DNA of 64,000 bases from Candidatus Nitrososphaera gargensis Ga9.2. GTDB lineage: Archaea; Thermoproteota; Nitrososphaeria; Nitrososphaerales; Nitrososphaeraceae. Each line of letters begins with the position of its first letter. Within the stretch, counting starts at the first letter, position 1. The position numbers were made by a program, and so were the translations under genes. The notes under the pieces are model-generated. The model saw only the letters and a program-made list of their open reading frames with translations, was not told the DNA's origin and searched no databases. The stretch is taken from NCBI RefSeq assembly GCF_000303155.1, contig NC_018719.1, positions 2,356,001-2,420,000 on the forward strand. The letters are read 5' to 3'. Positions 7,469 to 15,519 of this stretch are shown one piece after another.

Positions 7469-10378
7469 TTGAATTCTAGAAACTTCATTTATCCTAAATG
7501 TGCATGCTTGTGTTCGGAATTGATATTGCCACAAAATTTTTCGGTAGTCGCAATTCTCTTAGCGATCGTTATTGTAGCTACAATATTCTCGCCGCTGTCC
7601 ATTGCCAGAGCGCTTGCTTCTGATGTTGGCAACAATGATATCAGGAGAACTAGCGGGAATTATATCATTAATTACGTCTATGAGATCGAAGTTGAAAAGC
7701 CCAAGCTGTCAGTAGACAAACCCAAGGTAGCACAGGGAGGCAGCATTACCATCAAGGGTACAAACTTTGCAAATTCGACAGTTAGCATACAGGCATTTGA
7801 TGAAAAGCTTTTGATTTTCAAGGAAAACGGCGACAAGCAAAATCAGACCGCTGGTTTGCTGCTCACACGATCCGATATAGCACTGGCTCAACCTGCAGTG
7901 GGCAAAGCCTCTGTGATGAAGAAATTCGCCCACGACAATAATAATTCCATACAAGATAGTAATGGAACAGTCACTCTGGTCATCAAAGCCCCCTCTGAAG
8001 GAGCGCAAAACTACTCTGCCGATCTTCAATGCAAAAGCATGCCCGGTTCCTCCATGCGCGAGGATCCTTTGATCATCTCACTTGGCAGCGGAACCGTAAA
8101 CGGCTCTTCAAGACAATTTGTAAACGCGTCTCTTCCTGCGGGCGACTACCAGAATTGCGAAATCGTTGTGACGTTACCAGAAACCGGCAAAACGTTCAGG
8201 TCAGAATCGTTCGACTTTGCCGTTGTTCCTGACGCATATGCAAAACCTGACGGCAAGGCAGTGGTTGCCGCCAGCAATGGCTCTTTTCAGTTGCGTGTGT
8301 CATTGCACAATAACATTCAACCCGGCAAGTATGTTTTCATGGCGGAGGAACAGCTAAAGGATGATGATGATGATAATAATGACGCAAAGCGCCAGCCAGC
8401 CAGAGCAATAGTTCCAATACAGGTAGTTGCCAAACAATACACGTCGACGACAACTACGCACACAAGCATCGAATCAATTCAAGAATCTATTGTAGAAGGT
8501 TCAGTTCAATCAAGCAACAGGTCTACCACTACTAGCACCGATATGACCAACAGCAACGACAATGTTTCCAATGATCACCAGGGGCCTGATAATAATGGCA
8601 ATAATGATAATAACGGCTCGGGGGGAGGTGGAGAGCAACCACCAACTACCACTTCTCCATCAGATGACGGGCCGAAAGAGGTCTGCACTACAGACGACTT
8701 CTCATTTGAATCCCCAAATGATGCCTCCCATACAAACACCATATTGCAGACATCTATCCAGACTGCAAACAACGCAATTATTAACGACGATGTCATCACC
8801 ATAACCCAGAGGATCATTGGCGCGACAAATGCGAGCCAGAATGTTATCATGAGTGTTGACATCAGAAATGATAACGAAGTCATGCAATCGATCAGGCAGA
8901 ACATAGTTCAAGAAGCAGAGATAGAACACTGCCAAACCGTTGGAGAAGTAGATGGCGATGGCGTTGATGGGAGCGGCGGGGTCAGAGCCACCAACACAAC
9001 AAACCTTGTCCTATCAGCCGCACTGCAAGAGGCGTACAACATATACTCTGACTCGGATGTAATCCAGATACAGCAAACCATCATAATTCCAAAGTATTGC
9101 AGCGCCAATGTCTATGCGCCTATCACAATGGATGACAGGAACAGAATCTCACAGTTGATAGATCAGGACATCGTCCAGAAAAGCAAAATCAAATTTACAA
9201 CTGATGGCAGCACGGCAGGCCAGGGAAGAAGCGCTGCAGACAATGCCGGGCAATATTCATATTTGCAGAAGAACTATATCACACAGCTCTCAATACAGGG
9301 CGCCAGTAACATAGCTCTTGACAACAACGTCATCAACATCAATCAGGCAATCATTGTCCCTGCTTCCTGTGAAGCAGATGTATATGCGCCGACAGTGGTA
9401 AGGAGCAGTAGCGACATACAGCTCTCGATAATCCAAAAAGCTGAACAGGTTTCAACCATACAACAGCTTGCAGGCCAGCAACCCGGCATAACAATCGCTA
9501 ACACAATAAGCACTGGCAACAACAGCAGCCAAGCAGTTGGCGGCAGCGTTTTCACAAATACAATTATCAATCATGCAGAGCAATACGGCGAAAACCTGTT
9601 CATAGATAACGATAACCTGCAAGTCGTTCAGCAGGTATTCTTTGTCAATGATACCACCGGCTGGACGCTTGATAATTATCAGGACAAGCTGGCGGAGGAA
9701 TTTGGCGATAGCGGCAATAACAGCGACAATAGCACCAGTAGTAGCAGCTTGATAGCCACTGGCAACCAGACATCTGATGCTCCTTTAGATGCGGCCGATG
9801 ACACTGGTGATAATAATAACGATACAGCATTGGCAGAGGAAGAAACAGAAACTGCAGACAATACTTCTTCTGGCAACGATACAGCTTCTTCAGCGGATAA
9901 TAACATTAGCAGCGATCCAACAGCAGCCACCACCTCAAATACAACCACCATAGTGCAGCAATCAGGCTTGCAAGATGCATCCAATTACAATCAGAACAAT
10001 AGCACTATCAACGTGAATCAGGACGCCGAAGGGTACCAGATTGATACTGCTGCATCAGTCCATGACACAAATGATGGAGAGCAGGCAAACGGGCAGGCGC
10101 AGGAACAGGACGCCGCAATTGCCAGCGACAGCGATATGCCGGCAGGCGACGACAATAGCACCTCAACCGTTGAAAATGGCATCGAGCAGACTGGCGTGCA
10201 ACTGGCAACTAATTATAGCGGAGAAAACAACGAAACGACAGTCGATCAGGGGGCGTTAGGGAATCAGGTTAACGCAGGCATTGAAGTAGCTAATGAAAAT
10301 AATCTCGCGCAGAGCGACGGGCAGGATCAAAGCCAAGAGGCCACGATTACTACTGGCGGCAATAGCACAAGTACATAG
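7469..10378 (+). CDS. Large secreted repeat protein with Q/N-rich beta-solenoid-like repeats
   Basis: The 969-residue product begins at TTG with a hydrophobic export segment near residues 25-50 (VVAILLAIVIVATIFSPLSI). Residues 75-290 look like beta-sandwich domains, starting with an IPT/Ig-like strand (KPKVAQGGSITIKGTNFANS). A low-complexity linker follows (NDNVSNDHQGPDNNGNNDNN). Then come about four diverged repeats of roughly 90 residues built on 'Q..I..A.N....D..I.I.Q.IIVP..C.A.VYAP'. An Asp/Asn/Thr-rich spacer leads to two clearer repeats of about 75 residues (QSGLQDASNYNQNNSTINV and QTGVQLATNYSGENNETTV). Many Asn-X-Ser/Thr sites suggest glycosylation. No enzymatic motif is seen; a structural surface or matrix role is inferred. 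Confidence 0.75.
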   Translation: MNSRNFIYPKCACLCSELILPQNFSVVAILLAIVIVATIFSPLSIARALASDVGNNDIRRTSGNYIINYVYEIEVEKPKLSVDKPKVAQGGSITIKGTNFANSTVSIQAFDEKLLIFKENGDKQNQTAGLLLTRSDIALAQPAVGKASVMKKFAHDNNNSIQDSNGTVTLVIKAPSEGAQNYSADLQCKSMPGSSMREDPLIISLGSGTVNGSSRQFVNASLPAGDYQNCEIVVTLPETGKTFRSESFDFAVVPDAYAKPDGKAVVAASNGSFQLRVSLHNNIQPGKYVFMAEEQLKDDDDDNNDAKRQPARAIVPIQVVAKQYTSTTTTHTSIESIQESIVEGSVQSSNRSTTTSTDMTNSNDNVSNDHQGPDNNGNNDNNGSGGGGEQPPTTTSPSDDGPKEVCTTDDFSFESPNDASHTNTILQTSIQTANNAIINDDVITITQRIIGATNASQNVIMSVDIRNDNEVMQSIRQNIVQEAEIEHCQTVGEVDGDGVDGSGGVRATNTTNLVLSAALQEAYNIYSDSDVIQIQQTIIIPKYCSANVYAPITMDDRNRISQLIDQDIVQKSKIKFTTDGSTAGQGRSAADNAGQYSYLQKNYITQLSIQGASNIALDNNVININQAIIVPASCEADVYAPTVVRSSSDIQLSIIQKAEQVSTIQQLAGQQPGITIANTISTGNNSSQAVGGSVFTNTIINHAEQYGENLFIDNDNLQVVQQVFFVNDTTGWTLDNYQDKLAEEFGDSGNNSDNSTSSSSLIATGNQTSDAPLDAADDTGDNNNDTALAEEETETADNTSSGNDTASSADNNISSDPTAATTSNTTTIVQQSGLQDASNYNQNNSTINVNQDAEGYQIDTAASVHDTNDGEQANGQAQEQDAAIASDSDMPAGDDNSTSTVENGIEQTGVQLATNYSGENNETTVDQGALGNQVNAGIEVANENNLAQSDGQDQSQEATITTGGNSTST
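9948..10356 (+). repeat. Two tandem protein-level repeats near the C-terminus of the 969-aa protein
   Basis: Two units, approximately 9948-10135 and 10180-10356, align at protein level: 'QQSGLQDASNYNQNNSTI' with 'EQTGVQLATNYSGENNET', then 'VNQDAEGYQIDTAASV' with 'VDQGALGNQVNAGIEV', and both end in Gln/Asp-rich runs. DNA identity is limited, so the duplication is old or was maintained by selection on the protein. Confidence 0.6.
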
Positions 10379-10390
10379 GCGGCTAGAGAA

Positions 10391-10422
10391 GGTGCAAGAG
10401 ATGACCTTTTTCTCATCTTGCC
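10391..10422 (+). terminator. Imperfect stem-loop after the 969-aa gene
   Basis: GCAAGAGATGA and TCATCTTGC form an imperfect stem around a CCTTTTTC loop, about 15 bases past the stop. It separates the secreted gene from the glycosyltransferase starting at 10504. Confidence 0.45.
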
Positions 10423-10503
10423 TCTTACTTCAGAAATTAGTTCTATTAGAAAGAAGTGATATTGGAAATAAATCAATATCGTATATAGAGTAGGCGGTCA
10501 AAC

Positions 10504-11754
10504 GTGAGGGTTTTGATGGTATCAGGAGAATATCCGCCGATGAAAGGCGGGGTTAGTAGATATACTCACAGTCTTGTTCAAGCACTTGCCAAAAAAGTGG
10601 AGGTGGCTGTAGCTACGAATATAGCTGTTAACAACAAGGTAGCACAAAAAGGAGATATTGACGACAATTTCAAAGATGGCAACAATACAACAACAATCTA
10701 TCCGCTAATCCGAAAAGGTGACAAAGAAAATTCTGATCGCTTGCTTGAACTAGCCTTTAGACTGAAGCCAGATATTATCAATATCCAATACGAACGCGGG
10801 TTATACGAAATAGATACACCATTTCACATGATACAAAACACGTTATTTGGAACAACTCTTGACAAATTTTATCGAGCATCTCCATTCCCTACGGTAACCA
10901 CGATTCATACGGTATATCCGTACAAGGAATATCACAAGTACATACGCCAAAGAGCTGAAAGAAAGGCGGGCAAACTCCGCTTTCTTCCACTACCATTACG
11001 TGCAGCGATAAGAAGCCAGATAATGGAACAACGATACAGGCTGCTATTGAAAATCGTCCAATTATCTGGCGGAATAATCAGCCCGGCAAGGACAATTCAC
11101 GATATAGTTGGACGAGGGACAGTGATTTATCACGGGGCAGAGCCTGCCATTCTCACCAACGCTGATTATTTTCCGCTTTCCAGCATGAAAAGGGAAGAGT
11201 TCAGAAAAGAGTTTGGATTGCCTGCAAAAGAGATGCTCTTACTTGCGTTTGGATATGCAGGATTCTACAAGGGCTTTGACATACTAGACAATTTGGTTCT
11301 TCCAAAGGATTGGAAGCTAGTGATAAAGCAGGATCGACATGAACGAGGTAATGAGCATCCCATGCAAGTTAAAAATGCGATTAACCTAAACCTTGGGTAT
11401 TTAGACGACAGGATCCTTTCAATGCTCTTTTTTGCCTGTAACGCCATAATATTTCCATACAAGCTGGTTTCCATTTCTGGCGTGATGTTTGACGCTTTGG
11501 CGCATGGCCTGCCCTTTGTAGCAAGCGAGCTTGAGTTTTTTAAAGAATTTGCTGACATGGGATTAGGCATAGTATGCAAAAGGGATGCTAAATCCTTTAG
11601 CGACGCAATTCATTATCTTGATGAAAACTATTCTCAGTACAGAAGAAGCATTGAGCAGTTTGGTCCCAAACTTCAATGGAGAAATATCGCCGATCGTCAC
11701 ATAGAGGTTTACTCGAAGAATATCTCTAAGCGTTCAGCCACTCTTTCAACTTAG
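10504..11754 (+). CDS. GT4-type glycosyltransferase
   Basis: A 416-residue GT-B fold enzyme expected to transfer a nucleotide-activated sugar in surface-glycan assembly. The N-terminal Rossmann half starts MRVLMVSGEYPPMKGGVSRY, the glycine loop typical of GT4. The C-terminal half has LLLAFGYAGFYKGFDILDNL, IIFPYKLVSISGVMFDALAH and GLPFVASELEFFKEF, which corresponds to the donor-binding region. The usual E-x7-E is only partly matched (S-G-V-M-F-D-A-L-A). The start is GTG 10504. Codon use is noticeably richer in A/T than in the chaperone or histidine genes. It pairs with a second GT4 gene 250 bases downstream. Confidence 0.85.
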   Translation: MRVLMVSGEYPPMKGGVSRYTHSLVQALAKKVEVAVATNIAVNNKVAQKGDIDDNFKDGNNTTTIYPLIRKGDKENSDRLLELAFRLKPDIINIQYERGLYEIDTPFHMIQNTLFGTTLDKFYRASPFPTVTTIHTVYPYKEYHKYIRQRAERKAGKLRFLPLPLRAAIRSQIMEQRYRLLLKIVQLSGGIISPARTIHDIVGRGTVIYHGAEPAILTNADYFPLSSMKREEFRKEFGLPAKEMLLLAFGYAGFYKGFDILDNLVLPKDWKLVIKQDRHERGNEHPMQVKNAINLNLGYLDDRILSMLFFACNAIIFPYKLVSISGVMFDALAHGLPFVASELEFFKEFADMGLGIVCKRDAKSFSDAIHYLDENYSQYRRSIEQFGPKLQWRNIADRHIEVYSKNISKRSATLST

Positions 11755-12000
11755 CTTTTATGATCAATTCATACATTTTTGCAAAGACGACAAGAAAGCC
11801 GATTGTTGATGATGTAATTTTGGTTGTCTCGCCATGATAACCATAAAGTTGCAAAGCAGCAAAGCGTTGAAGAAAACTTGTGAATAGAGCGCTCAGAATT
11901 TAAGCAGGTATCTAAAATATTTAAAAGAAAGCAGTAACAACCAAACTGGCTAATCCGCCAGATCTCTTATTATGTTTGGATTATTTCGGATAGCGAACAA

Positions 12001-13158
12001 TTGAACATTGGAGTAGTTCATCATAGTCTTGATGGCAAAGGCGGAAGTGGCAGGCTTGCAATCAATACTATAGAGCTTCTCAAGGACATGGGTTTCTACG
12101 TTATCCTCATCATCTGCCAAAGACCTAACTTGGAGAAACTAAAGACAACATACAATAAAGATATTCATGTCGACAGGATAAAAGCGTTGTTTCCGGCACA
12201 GATAAGAGCATTTGGCATTTACCAACGTATGCTTACACTTATTCCAGCGGCCTTAACAAACGTGGATCTTCTTATCAGCACACACGGAGATTTGCTTCCC
12301 TACCATATTACGAATAGATGTCCGTTGATATCATACTGCCATTATCCCACCATAGCCTTATCGATGGACGGAGGAGCTTCTAGATACACGAATTCGTTGC
12401 TGTGGCGATCTTATTTTGCTCCTTATGAGCGAATGACAAGATATCTGAGCAAACCAGCCCATGTCAGAGGAAGAGTGCTCACGAACTCGAAATTTAGCAA
12501 AAACGCAATAACACGTCTGTATCCAGATATTGAGCCAACAATAGTTTATCCAAGTGCAGATACCAAGTCGTTCAAGAAAGCATTGATGTCAGACAAAAGA
12601 GAGGACAAGATTCTGGTCCTATGCAGATTCACGCCCGAAAAGTCAATTGAAAACGCTTTGATCTTAGCCAAGAAACTGCATACCAAAACAACAATAATAG
12701 GCAGTCTGATTCCGTCAAATCGTTATTACTTTGACCATCTAGTTCAGATGTCAAGATCTTTGGGTATTGAAGACTTGATTGAGTTTAAGCCAAATGCTAG
12801 TTTCAATGCAATCATAGAGGAGATGTTCAAATCAAAAGTGTACTTGCATACAATGCGTGGAGAACATTTTGGAATCTCAATAGTCGAGGCAATGTCTGCA
12901 GGTTTGATTCCTGTTGTTCCAGACTATGGCGGGTGCGCTGAAATTGTTCCAGAGGAATATCAGTATGACGGAATTGACACTGCTTATGCGACAATTCAAT
13001 CTGCACTTGATGCATCGTTCTCAGACCGTAAGCGGGTAAGCGATATCGCGGATTTGTTTTCAGACAATACCTTTAAGATGAGCATGAAAAAAATTGTTGA
13101 GCAAGAATTGGGAGTAAGGCCTTCAGAGAGATTGAGGCATACGGCGACTGAAGCATAG
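12001..13158 (+). CDS. GT4-type glycosyltransferase, ALG11-like
   Basis: A 385-residue GT-B enzyme. The N-terminus MNIGVVHHSLDGKGGSGRLA carries the acceptor-side glycine loop. The C-terminal donor site is textbook: KILVLCRFTPEKSIENALIL, then GEHFGISIVEAMSAGLIPVV with the E-x7-E pair, then GGCAEIV. The GEHFGIS variant and general layout resemble eukaryotic ALG11 mannosyltransferases, suggesting a mannose-like donor in N-glycan or polysaccharide synthesis. The start is TTG 12001. The 246 bases between the two GT genes hold a short reverse open frame without a usable start, probably noise. Like its partner it is A/T-rich. Confidence 0.87.
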   Translation: MNIGVVHHSLDGKGGSGRLAINTIELLKDMGFYVILIICQRPNLEKLKTTYNKDIHVDRIKALFPAQIRAFGIYQRMLTLIPAALTNVDLLISTHGDLLPYHITNRCPLISYCHYPTIALSMDGGASRYTNSLLWRSYFAPYERMTRYLSKPAHVRGRVLTNSKFSKNAITRLYPDIEPTIVYPSADTKSFKKALMSDKREDKILVLCRFTPEKSIENALILAKKLHTKTTIIGSLIPSNRYYFDHLVQMSRSLGIEDLIEFKPNASFNAIIEEMFKSKVYLHTMRGEHFGISIVEAMSAGLIPVVPDYGGCAEIVPEEYQYDGIDTAYATIQSALDASFSDRKRVSDIADLFSDNTFKMSMKKIVEQELGVRPSERLRHTATEA

Positions 13159-13560
13159 CCTCTAAAGATAAGAGTTGCAACACAAGAACTGCAACAAGTG
13201 AAATGATGGAGGTTTGGTCTGGTCAAACCAAAATTTCCTTAAGACTCTAATCGGCCTCTTCTTGTGCTACCAAGTAGCAACCTAGCTGTTATTCTTAATG
13301 AAAGGTATATGATTTTGAAAAAATTATGGAGTATCCAACGCTGGCACAGATCCCTCAACCAGGGCAAATAGCCAAGGAACAGACTGTCTTATCATATCCT
13401 CTTCTCACATCTTGAATACATCATCACGTTCGGTATTCTATCCAATACTCACGCTTTATTCCGTTAAACGAGTTGTTTATCTTTGAAAGAACTACGGTTC
13501 AGATTGTCAAGATGAAATGGTTTTCAGGCTAAACTTTATGAAGATTTATTAGTAAAAAGG
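13159..13560. other. Non-coding stretch between GT gene and tRNA-Leu
   Basis: Four hundred bases with stops in all frames. A 29-codon forward frame from ATG 13325 has no recognisable features. No RNA fold, inverted repeat or copy of the tRNA-Leu 3' end was found that would mark an integration site. Confidence 0.5.
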
Positions 13561-13683
13561 TGCGGGGGGTGGGATTTGAACCCACGAATCCCTAAGGAAT
13601 GAGGTGTCCCAGTCAGACTGCAACATCTGAGCATCGTGTCAGAATTTGATCTCACGCCGTTGACCGGGCTTGGCGACCCCCGC
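13561..13683 (-). tRNA. tRNA-Leu (reads best as CAA) with intron
   Basis: On the reverse strand the acceptor GCGGGGG pairs with CCCCCGC, with discriminator A. The T-arm is GTGGG-TTCAAAT-CCCAC and the variable arm is long (TTCCTTAGGGATTC), as in class II tRNAs. The anticodon region reads GTGAG-ATCAAA, giving CAA for leucine, followed by about 40 extra bases before CTCAT closes the stem; this is an intron at or next to position 37/38. Position 26 appears absent or shared in this fold, so exact splice sites need mapping. Confidence 0.88.
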
Positions 13684-13728
13684 CCACGCTCGTTTGCTGT
13701 CTGGCGAATATAATATCGTTTTGCGCCG

Positions 13729-14316
13729 CTATTCGATGTTGATGGAGACGCCAGAGCCGCTTCTACCTTTGAGCCTGAATGAGATTTCGAGGATGCCGTT
13801 CTTGTACGTCGATTTCGCGGCCTTGGGGTCTACCATGTCTGGCAGCTCGACGCGTTTGTGGTAGCGGGGCTGTCCCGTAACCGACTCGATCGTGACCGAG
13901 TTTTCATCTGCCGTCACGCGCAGGTTTTCCTTGCTGACGCCGGGCACCTCGGCAACTACCCTGAGCTCGTCCTTGCCCCTGATAACATCAACCAACGGCT
14001 CGCGCTCTTCCTTGACCGACAGCCCTCCGCCAAGCAGGTTGGGGAAAGCGTCGATGTTGCCGAACTTGCGAACCTCGGGCTTGCCGTCCGGCCCAATCTT
14101 GACAGAATAACCGTAAACTATTGGGCCCATTTCGCGGACCACAGAGCCGTCGTCTAGCTTGCGCTCCTTCACCAGATTCTTTGGAACCTGCTGCTCAAAG
14201 TTCTTGAACGCCTCCTGCATCATCCTGTCCATTTCCCTCATCATCTCATCGATGTCTGGGAACCATGATCCGATGCGCCTTCTTTTGCCAAACCATTCAT
14301 CAAATGGTGACGACAT
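13729..14316 (-). CDS. Small heat-shock protein Hsp20
   Basis: A 195-residue alpha-crystallin-domain chaperone that holds unfolding proteins for the Hsp70 system. The N-terminal arm is Met/charge-rich (IDEMMREMDRMMQEAFKNFE). A segment shared with the second Hsp20 follows (GPIVYGYSVKIGPDGKPEVR). The alpha-crystallin domain spans about residues 107-190: EPLVDVIRGKDELRVVAEVP, GVSKENLRV and the A-x-x-x-n-GILEI signature AAKSTYKNGILEISF. The tail ends VSINIE. It lies directly downstream of dnaJ on the same strand but has its own TATA-like element, so it may be transcribed alone as well as with the Hsp70 genes. Confidence 0.93.
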   Translation of the reverse strand: MSSPFDEWFGKRRRIGSWFPDIDEMMREMDRMMQEAFKNFEQQVPKNLVKERKLDDGSVVREMGPIVYGYSVKIGPDGKPEVRKFGNIDAFPNLLGGGLSVKEEREPLVDVIRGKDELRVVAEVPGVSKENLRVTADENSVTIESVTGQPRYHKRVELPDMVDPKAAKSTYKNGILEISFRLKGRSGSGVSINIE

Positions 14317-14334
14317 ATAGGTAAAAAAATGGGT

Positions 14335-14352
14335 GGAAATTATATTTTAAAG
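14335..14352 (-). promoter_or_regulatory. TATA-like element between dnaJ and hsp20
   Basis: On the reverse strand ACTTTAAAATATAATTTC lies 20-36 bases upstream of the hsp20 ATG at 14316 and just after the dnaJ stop, a good match to an archaeal TATA box. It implies separate hsp20 initiation. Confidence 0.5.
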
Positions 14353-14359
14353 TATGGTT

Positions 14360-15472
14360 TTAGATGTCATCATCAAGCTCTCTGTCGAGCTCCTTGAGAA
14401 GCGACTTTAGTCTGTCGTTGAGTTTGGTCGGCACTTTGACGTTTATCTTGACCAGCTGGTCGCCCCTGCCAGACCTGCCGTAGCGCGGGAGGCCCTTGCC
14501 CTTTACTTTGAGTATTGCGTTTGCTGCCGTGCCCTGCGGGATCTTTAGTTTCTCATGACCTTCGATCGTTGGCACCTTGAGCTCGGTGCCAAGCGCAAGG
14601 TCGGTAAACTTGACATCAAGGTTGTAAAGCAAGTGGCCGTCTTCAAGCCTTTCAAATCGCGGGTCTGGCTGGACGTGGAGCCTGACCACAAGGTCACCGG
14701 GTATTCCCGAGTCGGAAATCTCGCCTTCGCCACGCATCTGAAATGCCATGCCATCCTCTACCCCCGGCGGGATTTCCAGCTTGATCTTTTTCACCTGCCT
14801 TGCCATGCCCGCTCCCTGGCAGTTTCCGCATGGCCGCTCTACAATCTGGCCGCGGCCTTGGCATGTCCTGCATGGCTCCATTGTGACAAATGTGGAAAAC
14901 CGGTTCTGGCTGTAGACGCGCCTTGTCTGGCCCTGACCGTCGCATACAGTGCACTTGCGCGGCTTTGTACCCGGCGCGGCTCCGGTGCCACCGCACTCGC
15001 CGCACCGGCCCATCCTCGGCACATCAACTTCTTCCTTCCTGCCCCTGAGCACGTCTTCAAGCGTGAGCTCCATGTCGTAGATAATGTCACGGCCCTTGCG
15101 CCGGCCACCAAAGCCAAACAGGTCCTCGCCAAAAAAGCCGCCGCGCCTTGCGCCGCCAAAGAACTGCTCAAATATATCCCGGAATCCGCCAAACCCCATA
15201 TCCCGGAATATCTCGTCAAAGTTCGCCTCGGAGCCGCGGAACACTTCTTCTTGCCCGACGTGGCCATACGTGTCGTAGCGCTTGCGCTTCTCGTCATCAG
15301 AGAGCACGGCGTAGGCTTCGGATATCTCTTTGAACTTTTCCTCCGCAGCCTTGTCCTTGTTCCTATCCGGGTGGTACTGCAGTGCCAGCTTTCGATAAGC
15401 GTTCTTGATCTCTTCCTTGCTAGCGCCCTTTTGTACTCCTAGAACTTCGTAATAGTCACGCTTGCTGCTCAC
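14360..15472 (-). CDS. dnaJ: Chaperone DnaJ (type I Hsp40)
   Basis: A 370-residue co-chaperone that delivers substrates to DnaK and stimulates its ATPase. The J domain occupies residues 1-70 with the HPD motif (QYHPDRNKD). A Gly/Phe-rich linker ([18 protein letters not shown]) follows. The zinc-binding region has four CxxCxGxG-type repeats: [33 protein letters not shown]-terminal substrate-binding and dimerisation domains complete it. Full family length, no odd residues. It is third in a grpE-dnaK-dnaJ cluster, with only a short gap to dnaK. Confidence 0.97.
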   Translation of the reverse strand: MSSKRDYYEVLGVQKGASKEEIKNAYRKLALQYHPDRNKDKAAEEKFKEISEAYAVLSDDEKRKRYDTYGHVGQEEVFRGSEANFDEIFRDMGFGGFRDIFEQFFGGARRGGFFGEDLFGFGGRRKGRDIIYDMELTLEDVLRGRKEEVDVPRMGRCGECGGTGAAPGTKPRKCTVCDGQGQTRRVYSQNRFSTFVTMEPCRTCQGRGQIVERPCGNCQGAGMARQVKKIKLEIPPGVEDGMAFQMRGEGEISDSGIPGDLVVRLHVQPDPRFERLEDGHLLYNLDVKFTDLALGTELKVPTIEGHEKLKIPQGTAANAILKVKGKGLPRYGRSGRGDQLVKINVKVPTKLNDRLKSLLKELDRELDDDI

Positions 15473-15519
15473 TGCTTTTCATCACCGTGCTGTAGTAGTA
15501 ATAGTAGGTTCAATTAGTG

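Noticed and set aside
11755-12000. Reverse open frame of about 60 codons between the GT genes
   Set aside because: It has a mildly hydrophobic product but no ATG, GTG or TTG at its 5' end.
13561-13683. tRNA-Leu as an integration (att) site for the 5-13 kb island
   Set aside because: No second copy of the tRNA 3' end and no integrase gene were found in the window.
14555-15442. Long forward frame of 295 codons opposite dnaJ
   Set aside because: It is the complement of a conserved GC-rich gene; the reverse frame is unmistakable DnaJ and the forward product resembles no protein.
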